Notes: generated by a model not told the origin, from the sequence alone. A stretch of 5,333 nt of DNA from Spirochaetaceae bacterium (GCA_031278935.1 JAITJK010000158.1:1-5333); one strand, 5' to 3'. Positions 1-5,333 are shown, counted from the first letter of the stretch. Program-made: numbers and translations.

Positions 1-342
1 TTGGTGCGGGCCCGGAAGATCACCGACGGTATGGCCATCCGTTGCGCCCACGCGATTGCGGAATTCTCCGAGAAGCGGGGCATAAGCCCGGACAACATCA
101 TCGCCACCATGGAAGAGACCGAGGTCTTTGCCCAGGAAGCCGCAGACGTGGCCCAAGAGGCGATTAAAGAAGGGGTCGCCCGGGTGGAGCTTTCTTGGGA
201 CGCCGTATACCGGCGGGCTAAGGAAGACATTGCCGCGGCCCGGGCCCTGGTGGAGGATATGCAAAGTCGAGGATACATCATCGAGCCCCCGCAGGCCATG
301 CTGGAAGCGGCTTTAGCGAAGGCCATTGAAGGGGTACGCTAG
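1..342 (+). CDS. NAD(P)-dependent malic enzyme, C-terminal fragment (5' end outside window)
   Basis: Malic enzyme oxidatively decarboxylates malate to pyruvate and CO2 in the cytoplasm, linking C4 acids to pyruvate. Only the last 113 codons are present. The frame is open from base 1, and the leading TTG is most likely an internal Leu codon, because the text begins inside the family's conserved 'GA-L-x-RAR-x-ITD-x-M' stretch near the end of the NAD-binding domain (RARKITDGM here, residues 3-11). The rest matches the tail of the longer malic enzyme subtype as I recall it: an 'IIxTMxExEVFxxEA' segment (IIATMEETEVFAQEA at 33-47), then 'EGVAR' (57-61), then a charged helical tail ending near GYIIEPP. 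The dinucleotide-binding Rossmann motifs and catalytic Tyr/Lys residues would lie upstream, so cofactor preference (NAD or NADP) cannot be judged. Family assignment comes from remembered motif similarity, not a search. A short hairpin/T-run covers the stop codon. Confidence 0.82.
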   Translation: MVRARKITDGMAIRCAHAIAEFSEKRGISPDNIIATMEETEVFAQEAADVAQEAIKEGVARVELSWDAVYRRAKEDIAAARALVEDMQSRGYIIEPPQAMLEAALAKAIEGVR

Positions 343-354
343 GAGCGTTTTTTT
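336..354 (+). terminator. Candidate short intrinsic terminator over the malic enzyme stop codon
   Basis: ACGCT (336-340) and AGCGT (344-348) form a perfect 5-bp stem with a 3-base loop. A run of seven T follows (348-354), its first T being the last stem base. The stem overlaps the TAG stop at 340-342. The form is right for rho-independent termination, but the stem is short, so it may be weak or leaky. If it works, the downstream GH43-tyrS pair needs its own promoter. Confidence 0.45.
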
Positions 355-380
355 GCATCTCTGGGGCAGGACCTCTTTCA

Positions 381-393
381 GGGGTCTGACCCC
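381..393. repeat. GC-rich palindrome GGGGTCTGACCCC
   Basis: GGGGT (381-385) and ACCCC (389-393) are perfect complements around CTG. The word is a near-perfect palindrome on both strands. Two T6 runs lie downstream (403-408 and 411-416), but the first starts ten bases after the stem, so this is not a textbook terminator. It could be a second, backup transcription stop, a protein-binding dyad, or a copy of a dispersed palindromic repeat. No other copy occurs in this window. Confidence 0.4.
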
Positions 394-420
394 GGTTCTC
401 TATTTTTTACTTTTTTACGG

Positions 421-427
421 TAAGGAG
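421..427 (+). promoter_or_regulatory. Ribosome binding site of the GH43 gene
   Basis: TAAGGAG is a near-complete match to the 16S rRNA anti-Shine-Dalgarno sequence. It ends seven bases before the ATG at 435, which is near the optimal spacing. This fixes the GH43 start and agrees with the protein beginning directly in its conserved N-terminal blade. Confidence 0.85.
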
Positions 428-434
428 CACTGTT

Positions 435-2051
435 ATGTCCCGAATTGCCAATCCGGTGCTGACCGGATTTCACGCGGATCCCTCTATCCTCCGGGTAGGA
501 GCGTATTATTACCTCGCTAATTCCACTTTTGAGTGGTATCCTGGGGTAGAACTGCACCGTTCCCAAGATCTGGTTACTTGGGAGTCTTTGCCCTCACCCC
601 TACGGGAACGGCGCCTGCTGGATATGGAGGGAGAACGCTCCTCCTGCGGGGTCTGGGCACCCTGTTTAAGCTATGGTCACGACCTGTTCTATCTGGTGTA
701 CAGCAACGTACGGACCTGGAACGCCGGGCCCTGGAAGGACTGCCCTAACTATGTAAGCACTGCCCCGTCCATCCAGGGGCCCTGGTCGGACCCGGTGTTT
801 CTCAACTGTTCCGGCTTTGACGCCTCCTTGTTCCACGATGATGACGGTAGAAGCTGGTTACTGAACATGGAATGGGACTACCGGCAAAGCCCCGATCCCG
901 AGGGACCTCAGTTCTCGGGGATCTTGCTTCAGGAATATCACCGGGAAACCCAGAAACTTATCGGCCCGGTGCGAAAGATTTTTACCGGTTCTCCCATAGG
1001 CTGCGTGGAAGGTCCTCATCTATACAAGCGTAAGGGCTGGTATTACCTTCTTACCGCCGAAGGCGGCACGGTGTACAACCACGCGGCCACGGTGGCCCGT
1101 TCCCGTTCCCTGGAAGGTCCTTATGAGATTCATCCCCATAATCCCCTGATAAGTTCCCGGGACAGGCCGGAACTCACGCTACAAAAGGCTGGCCACGCGA
1201 GTTGGTGTGAAACCCCTGAAGGGCGCACGTATCTGGCCTATCTCTGCGGGCGACCCCTTGCGCATACGAAACACTGTGTGCTGGGCCGAGAAACGGCCCT
1301 GGCCGAATTGGTGTGGCACGAGGACTGGCCGTATGTTAAGGGCGAACAGGGCGAGCGACTGAACTATCCGACGGATACCTTTGAACCGCCCGTGCCGCAG
1401 GCCAAAAGCCCTGCCCCAGCGAAGGGGGAGACGCAGTATATCTTTGACGGCCCGGAGCTTCCAGGGGATTTCAAAACCTTGCGCGTTCCCGCAGACCTGG
1501 ATCGCTATTCCCTAAGCGCGCGAAGGGGGTATCTCAGGCTGCGGGGTGGTCAGTCCCCGGTTTCCCCCTATGGGCAGACCCTGCTAGCCCGGCGGCAGCA
1601 GGACTTTTCCTTCGACGCGGAAACCTGCGTGGACTTTAGCCCGACGAGTTTTCAGGAACTGGCCGGGCTTTGCTGGCGCTACGATGAACGCAACCAGTAC
1701 CTGCTTGCCCTCACCCATGACGAGAAGCGGGGGAGGGTGCTTTCTGTGTTATCCCTCGTGGCGGGCCGTTTTTCCCGAGAAGCAGGCCCTGTCCTGAACG
1801 TCCAAGGCCCGGTGTGGCTGGGCGTCTCGGTACGGGAGCACCAGGGGGTATTCCGGTATTCCACCGACGGCAGTGGCTATACCGAAATTGGGGGTCCCTT
1901 GGACAGCCAGGTCCTGTCTGACGAGTTCGACGGTCTAGGCTTTACCGGGGCCTTTGTGGGAATCTTTTGTGTAGACACCGGGCGGTATGCGGCCTTTGCG
2001 GATTTTAGTCGCTTCGTATATCGACCCGTGAGTTCAGGGCGGGACCTATGA
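435..2051 (+). CDS. Glycoside hydrolase family 43 beta-xylosidase / alpha-L-arabinofuranosidase
   Basis: This is a probable exo-acting inverting glycosidase that releases xylose (and possibly arabinose) from short xylo-oligosaccharides. The 538-residue length is typical of two-domain GH43 xylosidases (subfamily 11 type). Residues 1 to about 315 form the five-bladed propeller. The family's catalytic triad is visible: general base Asp15 in GFHADPS, pKa-tuning Asp129 in GFDASLF, and general acid Glu192 in VEGPHLYK. Supporting active-site residues are Phe32 in STFEWYPG, His254 in KAGHAS and Arg285 in LGRETA. From about residue 335 (IFDGPEL) a beta-sandwich (concanavalin-like) C-terminal domain follows, with DRYSL, GYLRLR and the AGLCWRYDERNQYLL strand region. 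There is no signal peptide and the propeller begins at residue 6, so the enzyme should be cytoplasmic and act on imported oligosaccharides. No sugar transporter or regulator lies next to it. Its stop overlaps the tyrS start. Exact substrate preference cannot be read from sequence. Confidence 0.93.
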   Translation: MSRIANPVLTGFHADPSILRVGAYYYLANSTFEWYPGVELHRSQDLVTWESLPSPLRERRLLDMEGERSSCGVWAPCLSYGHDLFYLVYSNVRTWNAGPWKDCPNYVSTAPSIQGPWSDPVFLNCSGFDASLFHDDDGRSWLLNMEWDYRQSPDPEGPQFSGILLQEYHRETQKLIGPVRKIFTGSPIGCVEGPHLYKRKGWYYLLTAEGGTVYNHAATVARSRSLEGPYEIHPHNPLISSRDRPELTLQKAGHASWCETPEGRTYLAYLCGRPLAHTKHCVLGRETALAELVWHEDWPYVKGEQGERLNYPTDTFEPPVPQAKSPAPAKGETQYIFDGPELPGDFKTLRVPADLDRYSLSARRGYLRLRGGQSPVSPYGQTLLARRQQDFSFDAETCVDFSPTSFQELAGLCWRYDERNQYLLALTHDEKRGRVLSVLSLVAGRFSREAGPVLNVQGPVWLGVSVREHQGVFRYSTDGSGYTEIGGPLDSQVLSDEFDGLGFTGAFVGIFCVDTGRYAAFADFSRFVYRPVSSGRDL

Positions 2052-3298
2052 ATAAGGCCCTGGAAACCCTTAAAATTCGGGGACTTTTTCAGCAATGCAC
2101 GGATACCCAGGAGCTTTCCCAGCTCATGGACCAGGGGCCGCTGACCTTTTACGTGGGCTGTGATCCGACGGGTCCGAGCCTGCACATCGGCCACATGGTG
2201 CCCTTCTTCGCGTATCGACACCTGCGAGAAGCCGGGCATAAGGGGATTGCCCTCATCGGCGGGGGTACCGCCCGGATCGGCGACCCTTCGGGGAAGACCG
2301 AGCTGCGTCGGCTGCTCAGTTACGACCAACTGGACGGCCACGCGGCCGCTATCACCGCCCAACTGGACCGTTTCCTTCGGTTTGACGGGGACGGGGCCCG
2401 CTGGGCCAACAACAAAGACTGGCTTGCGGATTTGAACTACATCGATTTTCTGCGGGAAATCGGCAGCCACTTTTCGGTCAACCGGATGTTGAGCTTTGAA
2501 GCCTACAAAATGCGGATGGCTACGGGCCTTTCCTTCATCGAATTCAACTACCAGCTGTTACAAAGCTATGATTTTCTGGAACTCTACCGCCGGTACGGGT
2601 GTCGTTTGCAGATCGGCGGGGATGATCAGTGGGGCAACATTGTTGCCGGGCATGAGCTCATCCGCCGCATTGAGGGTGTTTCGGTTTATGGTATGACCTT
2701 CCCCCTGGTAACCACTGCGGATGGGAAGAAGATGGGGAAAACCGAGCAGGGGGCGATTTTTCTGGACCCCGACCTTACGAGTCCCTACGCGTTTTTCCAA
2801 TACTGGCGGAATGTGCAGGACCCGGATGTACTGCGTTTTCTTTTGATGTTTACCTTTCTGCCGGTAGAGGAATGCGAGGCTCTCACCAGGCCCGGTACGA
2901 ATCCGAATGCGGCCAAGGAGCGGCTGGCCTTTGAAGTTACCGCCTTGATTCACGGCCAAGACGCCGCGACAAAGGCTATGGCCGGAGCCCGGGCAGCCTT
3001 TGGCGGTTCCGGAGGGGATGCTCAGGCCATGCCCCAGGTCGTTCTGCCCCGGCACAAGTTTGAAGCTGGGTATAACCTGGTGGACCTTTTTACGGACGCG
3101 GCGTTGGCGCCAACCAAGAGTGAAGCCCGGCGGCTGGTGCAGCAAGGCGGCGCCTTTGTCGGGACCCCACCCCAGGCGCTTACGGACATACAGGCCCTTA
3201 TCACAGTGGCTGACTTTTCCGTAGACGGAGACCTGGTACTCCGAGCCGGCAAAAAACGCTATTGCCGCCTACATTTGACCCCTCCGGAGGGCGTATAA
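2048..3298 (+). CDS. tyrS: Tyrosyl-tRNA synthetase
   Basis: This class I aminoacyl-tRNA synthetase activates tyrosine with ATP and loads it onto tRNA-Tyr in the cytoplasm. At 416 residues it has full length for the bacterial TyrS family. The HIGH motif is intact (H46-I-G-H49). The tyrosine/ATP pocket can be matched to the well-studied Bacillus enzyme: Tyr35, Asp39 in CDPTGPS, Asp79 in IGDPSGK, Tyr168 and Gln172 with Asp175 (NYQLLQSYDF), and the QIGGDDQWGN block at 188-197. The KMSKS-equivalent loop is KMGKT (228-232), as usual for this subtype. The C-terminal S4-like RNA-binding domain spans about 340-406. The ATG lies in the ATGA shared with the GH43 stop. Upstream there is only a G-rich stretch (2038-2043) rather than a good Shine-Dalgarno, which suggests translational coupling. 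No T-box leader precedes it. A GC-rich structured region follows the stop. Confidence 0.97.
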   Translation: MNKALETLKIRGLFQQCTDTQELSQLMDQGPLTFYVGCDPTGPSLHIGHMVPFFAYRHLREAGHKGIALIGGGTARIGDPSGKTELRRLLSYDQLDGHAAAITAQLDRFLRFDGDGARWANNKDWLADLNYIDFLREIGSHFSVNRMLSFEAYKMRMATGLSFIEFNYQLLQSYDFLELYRRYGCRLQIGGDDQWGNIVAGHELIRRIEGVSVYGMTFPLVTTADGKKMGKTEQGAIFLDPDLTSPYAFFQYWRNVQDPDVLRFLLMFTFLPVEECEALTRPGTNPNAAKERLAFEVTALIHGQDAATKAMAGARAAFGGSGGDAQAMPQVVLPRHKFEAGYNLVDLFTDAALAPTKSEARRLVQQGGAFVGTPPQALTDIQALITVADFSVDGDLVLRAGKKRYCRLHLTPPEGV

Positions 3299-3307
3299 AG
3301 GGGCTGG

Positions 3308-3364
3308 GGGGCTTAGGTAGCGGGGCGTCCCTCGCTACGACGCCCGCCGGTGGGTTTAAGCCCC
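3308..3364 (+). repeat. Nested inverted repeats downstream of tyrS
   Basis: An 8-bp perfect outer stem, GGGGCTTA (3308-3315) with TAAGCCCC (3357-3364), encloses a 9-bp hairpin, 3317-3325 with 3330-3338 (one G-U pair, loop CGTC). A competing 7-bp stem is also possible, GGGCGTC (3323-3329) with GACGCCC (3339-3345). It begins nine bases after the tyrS stop. No T-run follows, so it is not a classical intrinsic terminator. It may stabilise the tyrS mRNA 3' end, serve rho-dependent termination, or be a dispersed palindromic repeat. Confidence 0.55.
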
Positions 3365-3428
3365 TATCCCTAATCCCGCAACCTCCACTATGGCTCCATG
3401 TCAAAGGCGGTCCGCCAGGGGCTTTAAA
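3355..3428 (+). repeat. Second inverted repeat competing for the same TAAGCCCC arm
   Basis: TTTAAGCCCCT (3355-3365) can pair with AGGGGCTTTAAA (3417-3428) over 11 pairs with one bulged T. This uses the same arm that closes the upstream structure at 3308-3315, so the two folds exclude each other. A small GGCG/CGCC hairpin (3406-3409 with 3413-3416) sits just inside the downstream arm. Confidence 0.45.
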
Positions 3429-3440
3429 ATCCTTGGCAGC

Positions 3441-3470
3441 TTGACCCCTATTGAGGGTACTCACTATACT
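3441..3470 (+). promoter_or_regulatory. Sigma70-type promoter for the chemoreceptor gene
   Basis: The -35 box TTGACC (3441-3446, five of six consensus bases) and the -10 box TATACT (3465-3470, five of six) are separated by 18 bases. A weaker overlapping pair is TTGAGG (3451-3456) with TTATAT (3475-3480), also spaced 18. Transcription would begin near 3477 and give an untranslated leader of about 210 bases. I saw no sigma28 (flagellar/chemotaxis) promoter match. ACCC (3444-3447) and GGGT (3455-3458) make a small dyad across the -35 end and spacer that could be an operator. Confidence 0.6.
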
Positions 3471-3636
3471 AGTTTTATATCTCTTCTGTCTTCATCCGTT
3501 GAGGTTCTTCACCAACAGCGCCTGGAACAGACGGATCTTTGGGGTGGATTTCAACTCAAGGGCTGACTAAACGCCTGATGCCGCCCTGTGTGGCACCCGG
3601 ACGTGAACTTTGAGCAGAGGAGCCTCCCAAAAATTT

Positions 3637-3658
3637 AACCATGAGGGCGGTCATGGTT
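3637..3658 (+). promoter_or_regulatory. Perfect 8-bp inverted repeat just upstream of the chemoreceptor RBS
   Basis: AACCATGA (3637-3644) and TCATGGTT (3651-3658) are exact complements around GGGCGG. A flanking T3636-G3659 wobble could extend the stem by one pair. It lies about 20 bases before the AAGGA ribosome binding site. In RNA it would form a stable hairpin near the initiation region. In DNA it could be an operator downstream of the promoter. There is no T-run after it, so it is not a terminator. Confidence 0.5.
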
Positions 3659-3678
3659 GCACTAAACCCCCCTCAAAT

Positions 3679-3683
3679 AAGGA
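3679..3683 (+). promoter_or_regulatory. Ribosome binding site that decides the chemoreceptor start
   Basis: AAGGA directly abuts the ATG at 3684 (no spacing) but sits six bases before the in-frame ATG at 3690. The latter spacing is functional and the former is not, so 3690 is the preferred start and the product begins MKIGSKL rather than MCMKIGSKL. Confidence 0.75.
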
Positions 3684-3689
3684 ATGTGC

Positions 3690-4778
3690 ATGAAAATTGG
3701 GAGCAAACTTATTGTTATGATTGTTGCACTCTCTCTTTCGGGGATCGGTATCTTGTTGATAACGATCACAAGCTTTTCCCATCGCCTCATTAGTACCCTA
3801 ATGAACAGCGAATTGGAATACCTGGGGAAAAGTGAATCGGCGGTTATCAAGGCCTGGATCGACGATAATTTTAGTATGGTCCGAACCATAGCCGTGGCCA
3901 TGGAAGCCTATGAGCAGATTCCCCCACCGGATCGGCGGTTCATCTATAATCTCTTGATGAAAATGCAGGTTGAGGCTAATCCCGATATCTTGTCTATCTG
4001 GAGCCGCTGGGAACCCAACGCTCTGGACGGCATGGACGCCGAATATGCCAATACCGAAGGCACCGACGAAACCGGGCGCTTTATTTCCTATTTTATCCCC
4101 ACTCCAGGTTACAACGGGGTAAGCTTAACCGCCCTGGAGATGAGCTATGACGGCGTAGGGGACGATTTCTACACTATCCCGAAAAGAACGGGGAAAGAAA
4201 CTATCCTCGAACCCTACTTTTTTAACGTGAACGGGCAGCAAAAGTTTATTACCTCCCTCATAGCGCCTATCAAAAAACACGGTATGGTCATCGGCGTGGT
4301 GGGCATAGACGTGGATTTAGCCCCCCTGCAAGCCGTGGTGGAGGAGATTAACCCTCACCCTGGAACTATCGCTGCGGTGTTCAGTAACGAATCTATAGCT
4401 GCGGCTCATTTCATTCCTTCCCGGATCGGTAGTTCCATGGAGGATGGAAAATCCGAATTCTTAGGAGACCATGTACAGGACTTTACCACTGCAGTCAAGA
4501 AGGGGACAAGCTATAAGTTCGACACCGTGTCGGAGGTGGACGGGAAAAAGGAAGACTATATCTTCATAAGCATTCCCATTTATCCAGGCGTTACGGAAAC
4601 CCCCTGGGCCGTAGCCTTTGGGGTACCCGAAAAGGTAGTCAACGAGCCCATCGTTCAGATGCTCCTGGTCAGTATCGGCATCGCCGCCGTCATGATTATC
4701 ATCATGGTGTACATAGATAGCCTTCAGGATCGCCCGGTCCATCAGCACTCCCTTGCACGTGATGGCCGAAGCTTTTGA
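3690..4778 (+). CDS. Methyl-accepting chemotaxis protein, N-terminal sensor half (frameshifted gene)
   Basis: This is the membrane sensor half of a chemoreceptor. Numbering from the ATG at 3690, residues 7-29 form the first transmembrane helix after a short Lys-containing cytoplasmic end. Residues about 32-315 form a periplasmic double-Cache (dCache_1-like) ligand-binding region. It contains the WSRWEPNALDGMD block (104-116), TDETGRFISYF (125-135) and the FITSLIAPIKKHGMVIGVVGIDVDL strand pair (186-210), whose wording is typical of Cache sensors. Residues about 321-342 form the second transmembrane helix. After VYI at 340-342 the frame is lost: a nonsense tail (DSLQDRPVHQ onward) runs to TGA at 4776-4778 and gives 362 residues. 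HAMP and signalling sequence continue at once in the +1 frame. As written, the product would sense but could not signal to CheA. The ligand cannot be named. The gene is either a real pseudogene/allele or carries a sequence error. Confidence 0.85.
   Translation: MKIGSKLIVMIVALSLSGIGILLITITSFSHRLISTLMNSELEYLGKSESAVIKAWIDDNFSMVRTIAVAMEAYEQIPPPDRRFIYNLLMKMQVEANPDILSIWSRWEPNALDGMDAEYANTEGTDETGRFISYFIPTPGYNGVSLTALEMSYDGVGDDFYTIPKRTGKETILEPYFFNVNGQQKFITSLIAPIKKHGMVIGVVGIDVDLAPLQAVVEEINPHPGTIAAVFSNESIAAAHFIPSRIGSSMEDGKSEFLGDHVQDFTTAVKKGTSYKFDTVSEVDGKKEDYIFISIPIYPGVTETPWAVAFGVPEKVVNEPIVQMLLVSIGIAAVMIIIMVYIDSLQDRPVHQHSLARDGRSF
4713..4720 (+). other. ATAG-ATAG tandem duplication causing the frameshift
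   Basis: ATAG is present twice in tandem at 4713-4716 and 4717-4720. Removing one copy rejoins the two open frames into VYIAFRIARSISTPL, a normal transition from the second membrane helix into HAMP. Removing only G4716 would also restore the frame (VYIIAFRIARS). With the text as given, the +1 frame has a TAG at 4714-4716, which places the break between there and about 4735. Confidence 0.75.
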
Positions 4779-5333
4779 CTGTCTAAGTCAGGGGGACTTG
4801 ACCCGGCAGCTTACCGTGAAGACCAAAGACGAGATCGGCATGATCGCCCGGGTGTTTAACGAAACCGTGGACAACATGAAGCGCATGGTGCAGATCATCC
4901 AAGAACAGAGCCGCGCCCTTTTCAATGTGGGGGCCGAGCTTTCCACCAATATGTTGCAAACCGCTTCGGCTATTAACGAAATCACCGCCAATATCAAAAG
5001 CGTCAAAGGTCAGGTCTTGGGCCAGAGCGCCAGTGTAACCGAAACCAACGCCACCATGAGAGAAATCAGCGGCAATATCGGCCAACTCGGCAGCCATGTG
5101 GGCCGCCAGGGAGAAAGCGTTGCCCAGTCCTCCAGTGCGGTAGAAGAAATGATAGCCAATATTCAATCCGTGTCCCAGACCTTGAGCAAAAATATGACCA
5201 ATGTGCAGGGCCTTATCGAGGCTTCCGAAGTAGGCCGCTCTGGGCTCCAGGAAGTGGCCACGGATATTCAGGAAATCGCCAGAGAGTCCGACGGCCTCTT
5301 GGAGATCAACGCGGTGATGGAAAATATCGCAAG
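4717..5333 (+). CDS. Methyl-accepting chemotaxis protein, HAMP and signalling part (+1 frame, runs off window)
   Basis: This is the continuation of the chemoreceptor in the next frame, open without a stop to the last base. It starts IAFRIARSISTPL, where the Pro of STPL is the conserved HAMP proline, and continues through LSQGDLTRQ, DEIGMIARVFNETV and NMKRMV, completing a HAMP domain by about 4890. A long coiled-coil region follows with regular heptads (INEITANIKSV, VTETNATMREI, SSSAVEEMIANIQSV, GLQEVATDIQEIAR). This is the descending methylation/flexible arm of a cytoplasmic signalling domain. The window ends at LLEINAVMENIA, immediately before the expected conserved hairpin tip (QTNLL-type, the CheA/CheW contact). 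In the broken gene, possible internal restarts are GTG 4759 or ATG 4762, but neither has a Shine-Dalgarno, so independent expression is doubtful. It is best read as the same gene as the sensor half upstream. Confidence 0.85.
   Translation, partial: MAFRIARSISTPLHVMAEAFDCLSQGDLTRQLTVKTKDEIGMIARVFNETVDNMKRMVQIIQEQSRALFNVGAELSTNMLQTASAINEITANIKSVKGQVLGQSASVTETNATMREISGNIGQLGSHVGRQGESVAQSSSAVEEMIANIQSVSQTLSKNMTNVQGLIEASEVGRSGLQEVATDIQEIARESDGLLEINAVMENIA

Larger units (their letters stand above)
3275..3457. repeat. Imperfect 17-bp direct repeat bracketing the tyrS downstream element
   Basis: TTGACCCCT-nnn-GAGGG occurs at 3275-3291, in the last tyrS codons, and again at 3441-3457, with 14 of 17 positions identical and a 166-base offset. 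The second copy coincides with the proposed -35 box and promoter spacer of the chemoreceptor gene. The copies flank the GC-rich inverted repeats at 3308-3428. This may be chance, a duplicated binding site, or the trace of an insertion between direct repeats. Confidence 0.4.
3477..3689 (+). other. Long 5' leader of the chemoreceptor gene with three hairpins
   Basis: No supported gene lies here. Three successive foldable segments are visible. First, 3494-3536, closed by ATCCGT/ACGGAT, with inner GTTC/GAAC and CAG/CTG pairs. Second, 3579-3595, TGCCGC/GTGGCA with a 5-base loop. Third, the perfect 8-bp inverted repeat at 3637-3658. I could not match the whole to a known riboswitch. In particular the conserved cores of the c-di-GMP (GEMM-I) class, which often precede chemoreceptor genes, were not recognised. 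The leader extent depends on the proposed promoter. Confidence 0.35.

Noticed and set aside
353..406. Possible promoter for GH43 (TTGCAT near 353 or TTCAGG near 377 with TATTTT at 401)
   Set aside because: Spacing or box quality is poor in each combination, so no reliable -35/-10 pair can be supported. The GH43 promoter remains unidentified.
1877..2470. 197-codon minus-strand open frame across the GH43-tyrS junction
   Set aside because: It lies antisense to two well-identified genes, has no recognisable domain and reads as low-complexity Pro/Arg/Lys text, as expected for a shadow of GC-rich coding.
2558..3145. 195-codon minus-strand open frame inside tyrS
   Set aside because: It is the antisense shadow of a strongly conserved gene, with no family resemblance.
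3340..3365. tRNA T-arm-like text (GGGTTTAAGCCC) after tyrS
   Set aside because: The loop is too short, the GTTCRA core is absent, and no acceptor, D-arm or anticodon arm can be built around it.
3451..3570. Small + strand frame from TTG 3451 to TAA 3568-3570, with a hydrophobic first half (LRVLTILVLYLFCL)
   Set aside because: It has no Shine-Dalgarno and no ATG start, it begins inside the promoter spacer, and the product resembles nothing I recognise. It is probably chance in an AT-richer stretch.
3641..3796. Short + strand frame starting at the ATG within the AACCATGA dyad and overlapping the chemoreceptor start
   Set aside because: It has no ribosome binding site at proper spacing, and most of it is the shifted shadow of the real receptor frame.
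4705..4740. Programmed ribosomal frameshifting to join the two receptor halves
   Set aside because: No slippery heptamer, internal Shine-Dalgarno or stop-codon shift site is present at the junction. A simple ATAG duplication explains the break better, and chemoreceptors are not known for this mechanism.
4783..5166. 127-codon minus-strand frame opposite the chemoreceptor signalling region
   Set aside because: The opposite strand reads a clear HAMP/coiled-coil signalling protein. The His/Gly-rich minus-strand text is the reverse of those codons.

Overview
The window looks like an ordinary chromosomal stretch of a free-living or gut-associated bacterium, most likely a spirochaete of the Treponema/Spirochaeta group. 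That placement is an inference. It rests on the style of the chemoreceptor signalling region (the run GLQEVATDIQEIAR followed by LLEINAVMENIA) and on moderately GC-rich coding, and no 16S or other marker is present to confirm it. All supported genes are on the + strand.

Layout. (1) Bases 1-342 are the 3' end of an NAD(P)-dependent malic enzyme gene, cut by the window edge, with a short hairpin plus T-run over its stop codon. (2) A 92-base gap holds a second GC-rich palindrome, two T-runs and a strong ribosome binding site. (3) Bases 435-2051 encode a complete cytoplasmic GH43 beta-xylosidase/arabinofuranosidase-type enzyme. (4) Bases 2048-3298 encode a complete tyrosyl-tRNA synthetase that starts inside the GH43 stop codon (ATGA overlap). 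(5) A roughly 390-base non-coding region follows. Its first half is a GC-rich set of competing inverted repeats. Its second half holds a good sigma70-type promoter and a leader of about 210 bases with three successive hairpins. (6) From 3690 to the window end lies a methyl-accepting chemotaxis protein gene, broken by a +1 frameshift at an ATAG-ATAG tandem duplication between the second membrane segment and HAMP, and also cut by the window edge.

How the genes fit together. GH43 and tyrS are almost certainly co-transcribed and probably translationally coupled. This is an unexpected pairing of a hemicellulose-sugar enzyme with a translation housekeeping gene. The malic enzyme and chemoreceptor genes appear to be separate transcription units. 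I found no CRISPR array, transposase, phage gene, tRNA or rRNA, and no convincing new multi-gene system. The points most worth checking are the frameshifted receptor, the structured tyrS-mcp intergenic region and the GH43-tyrS overlap.
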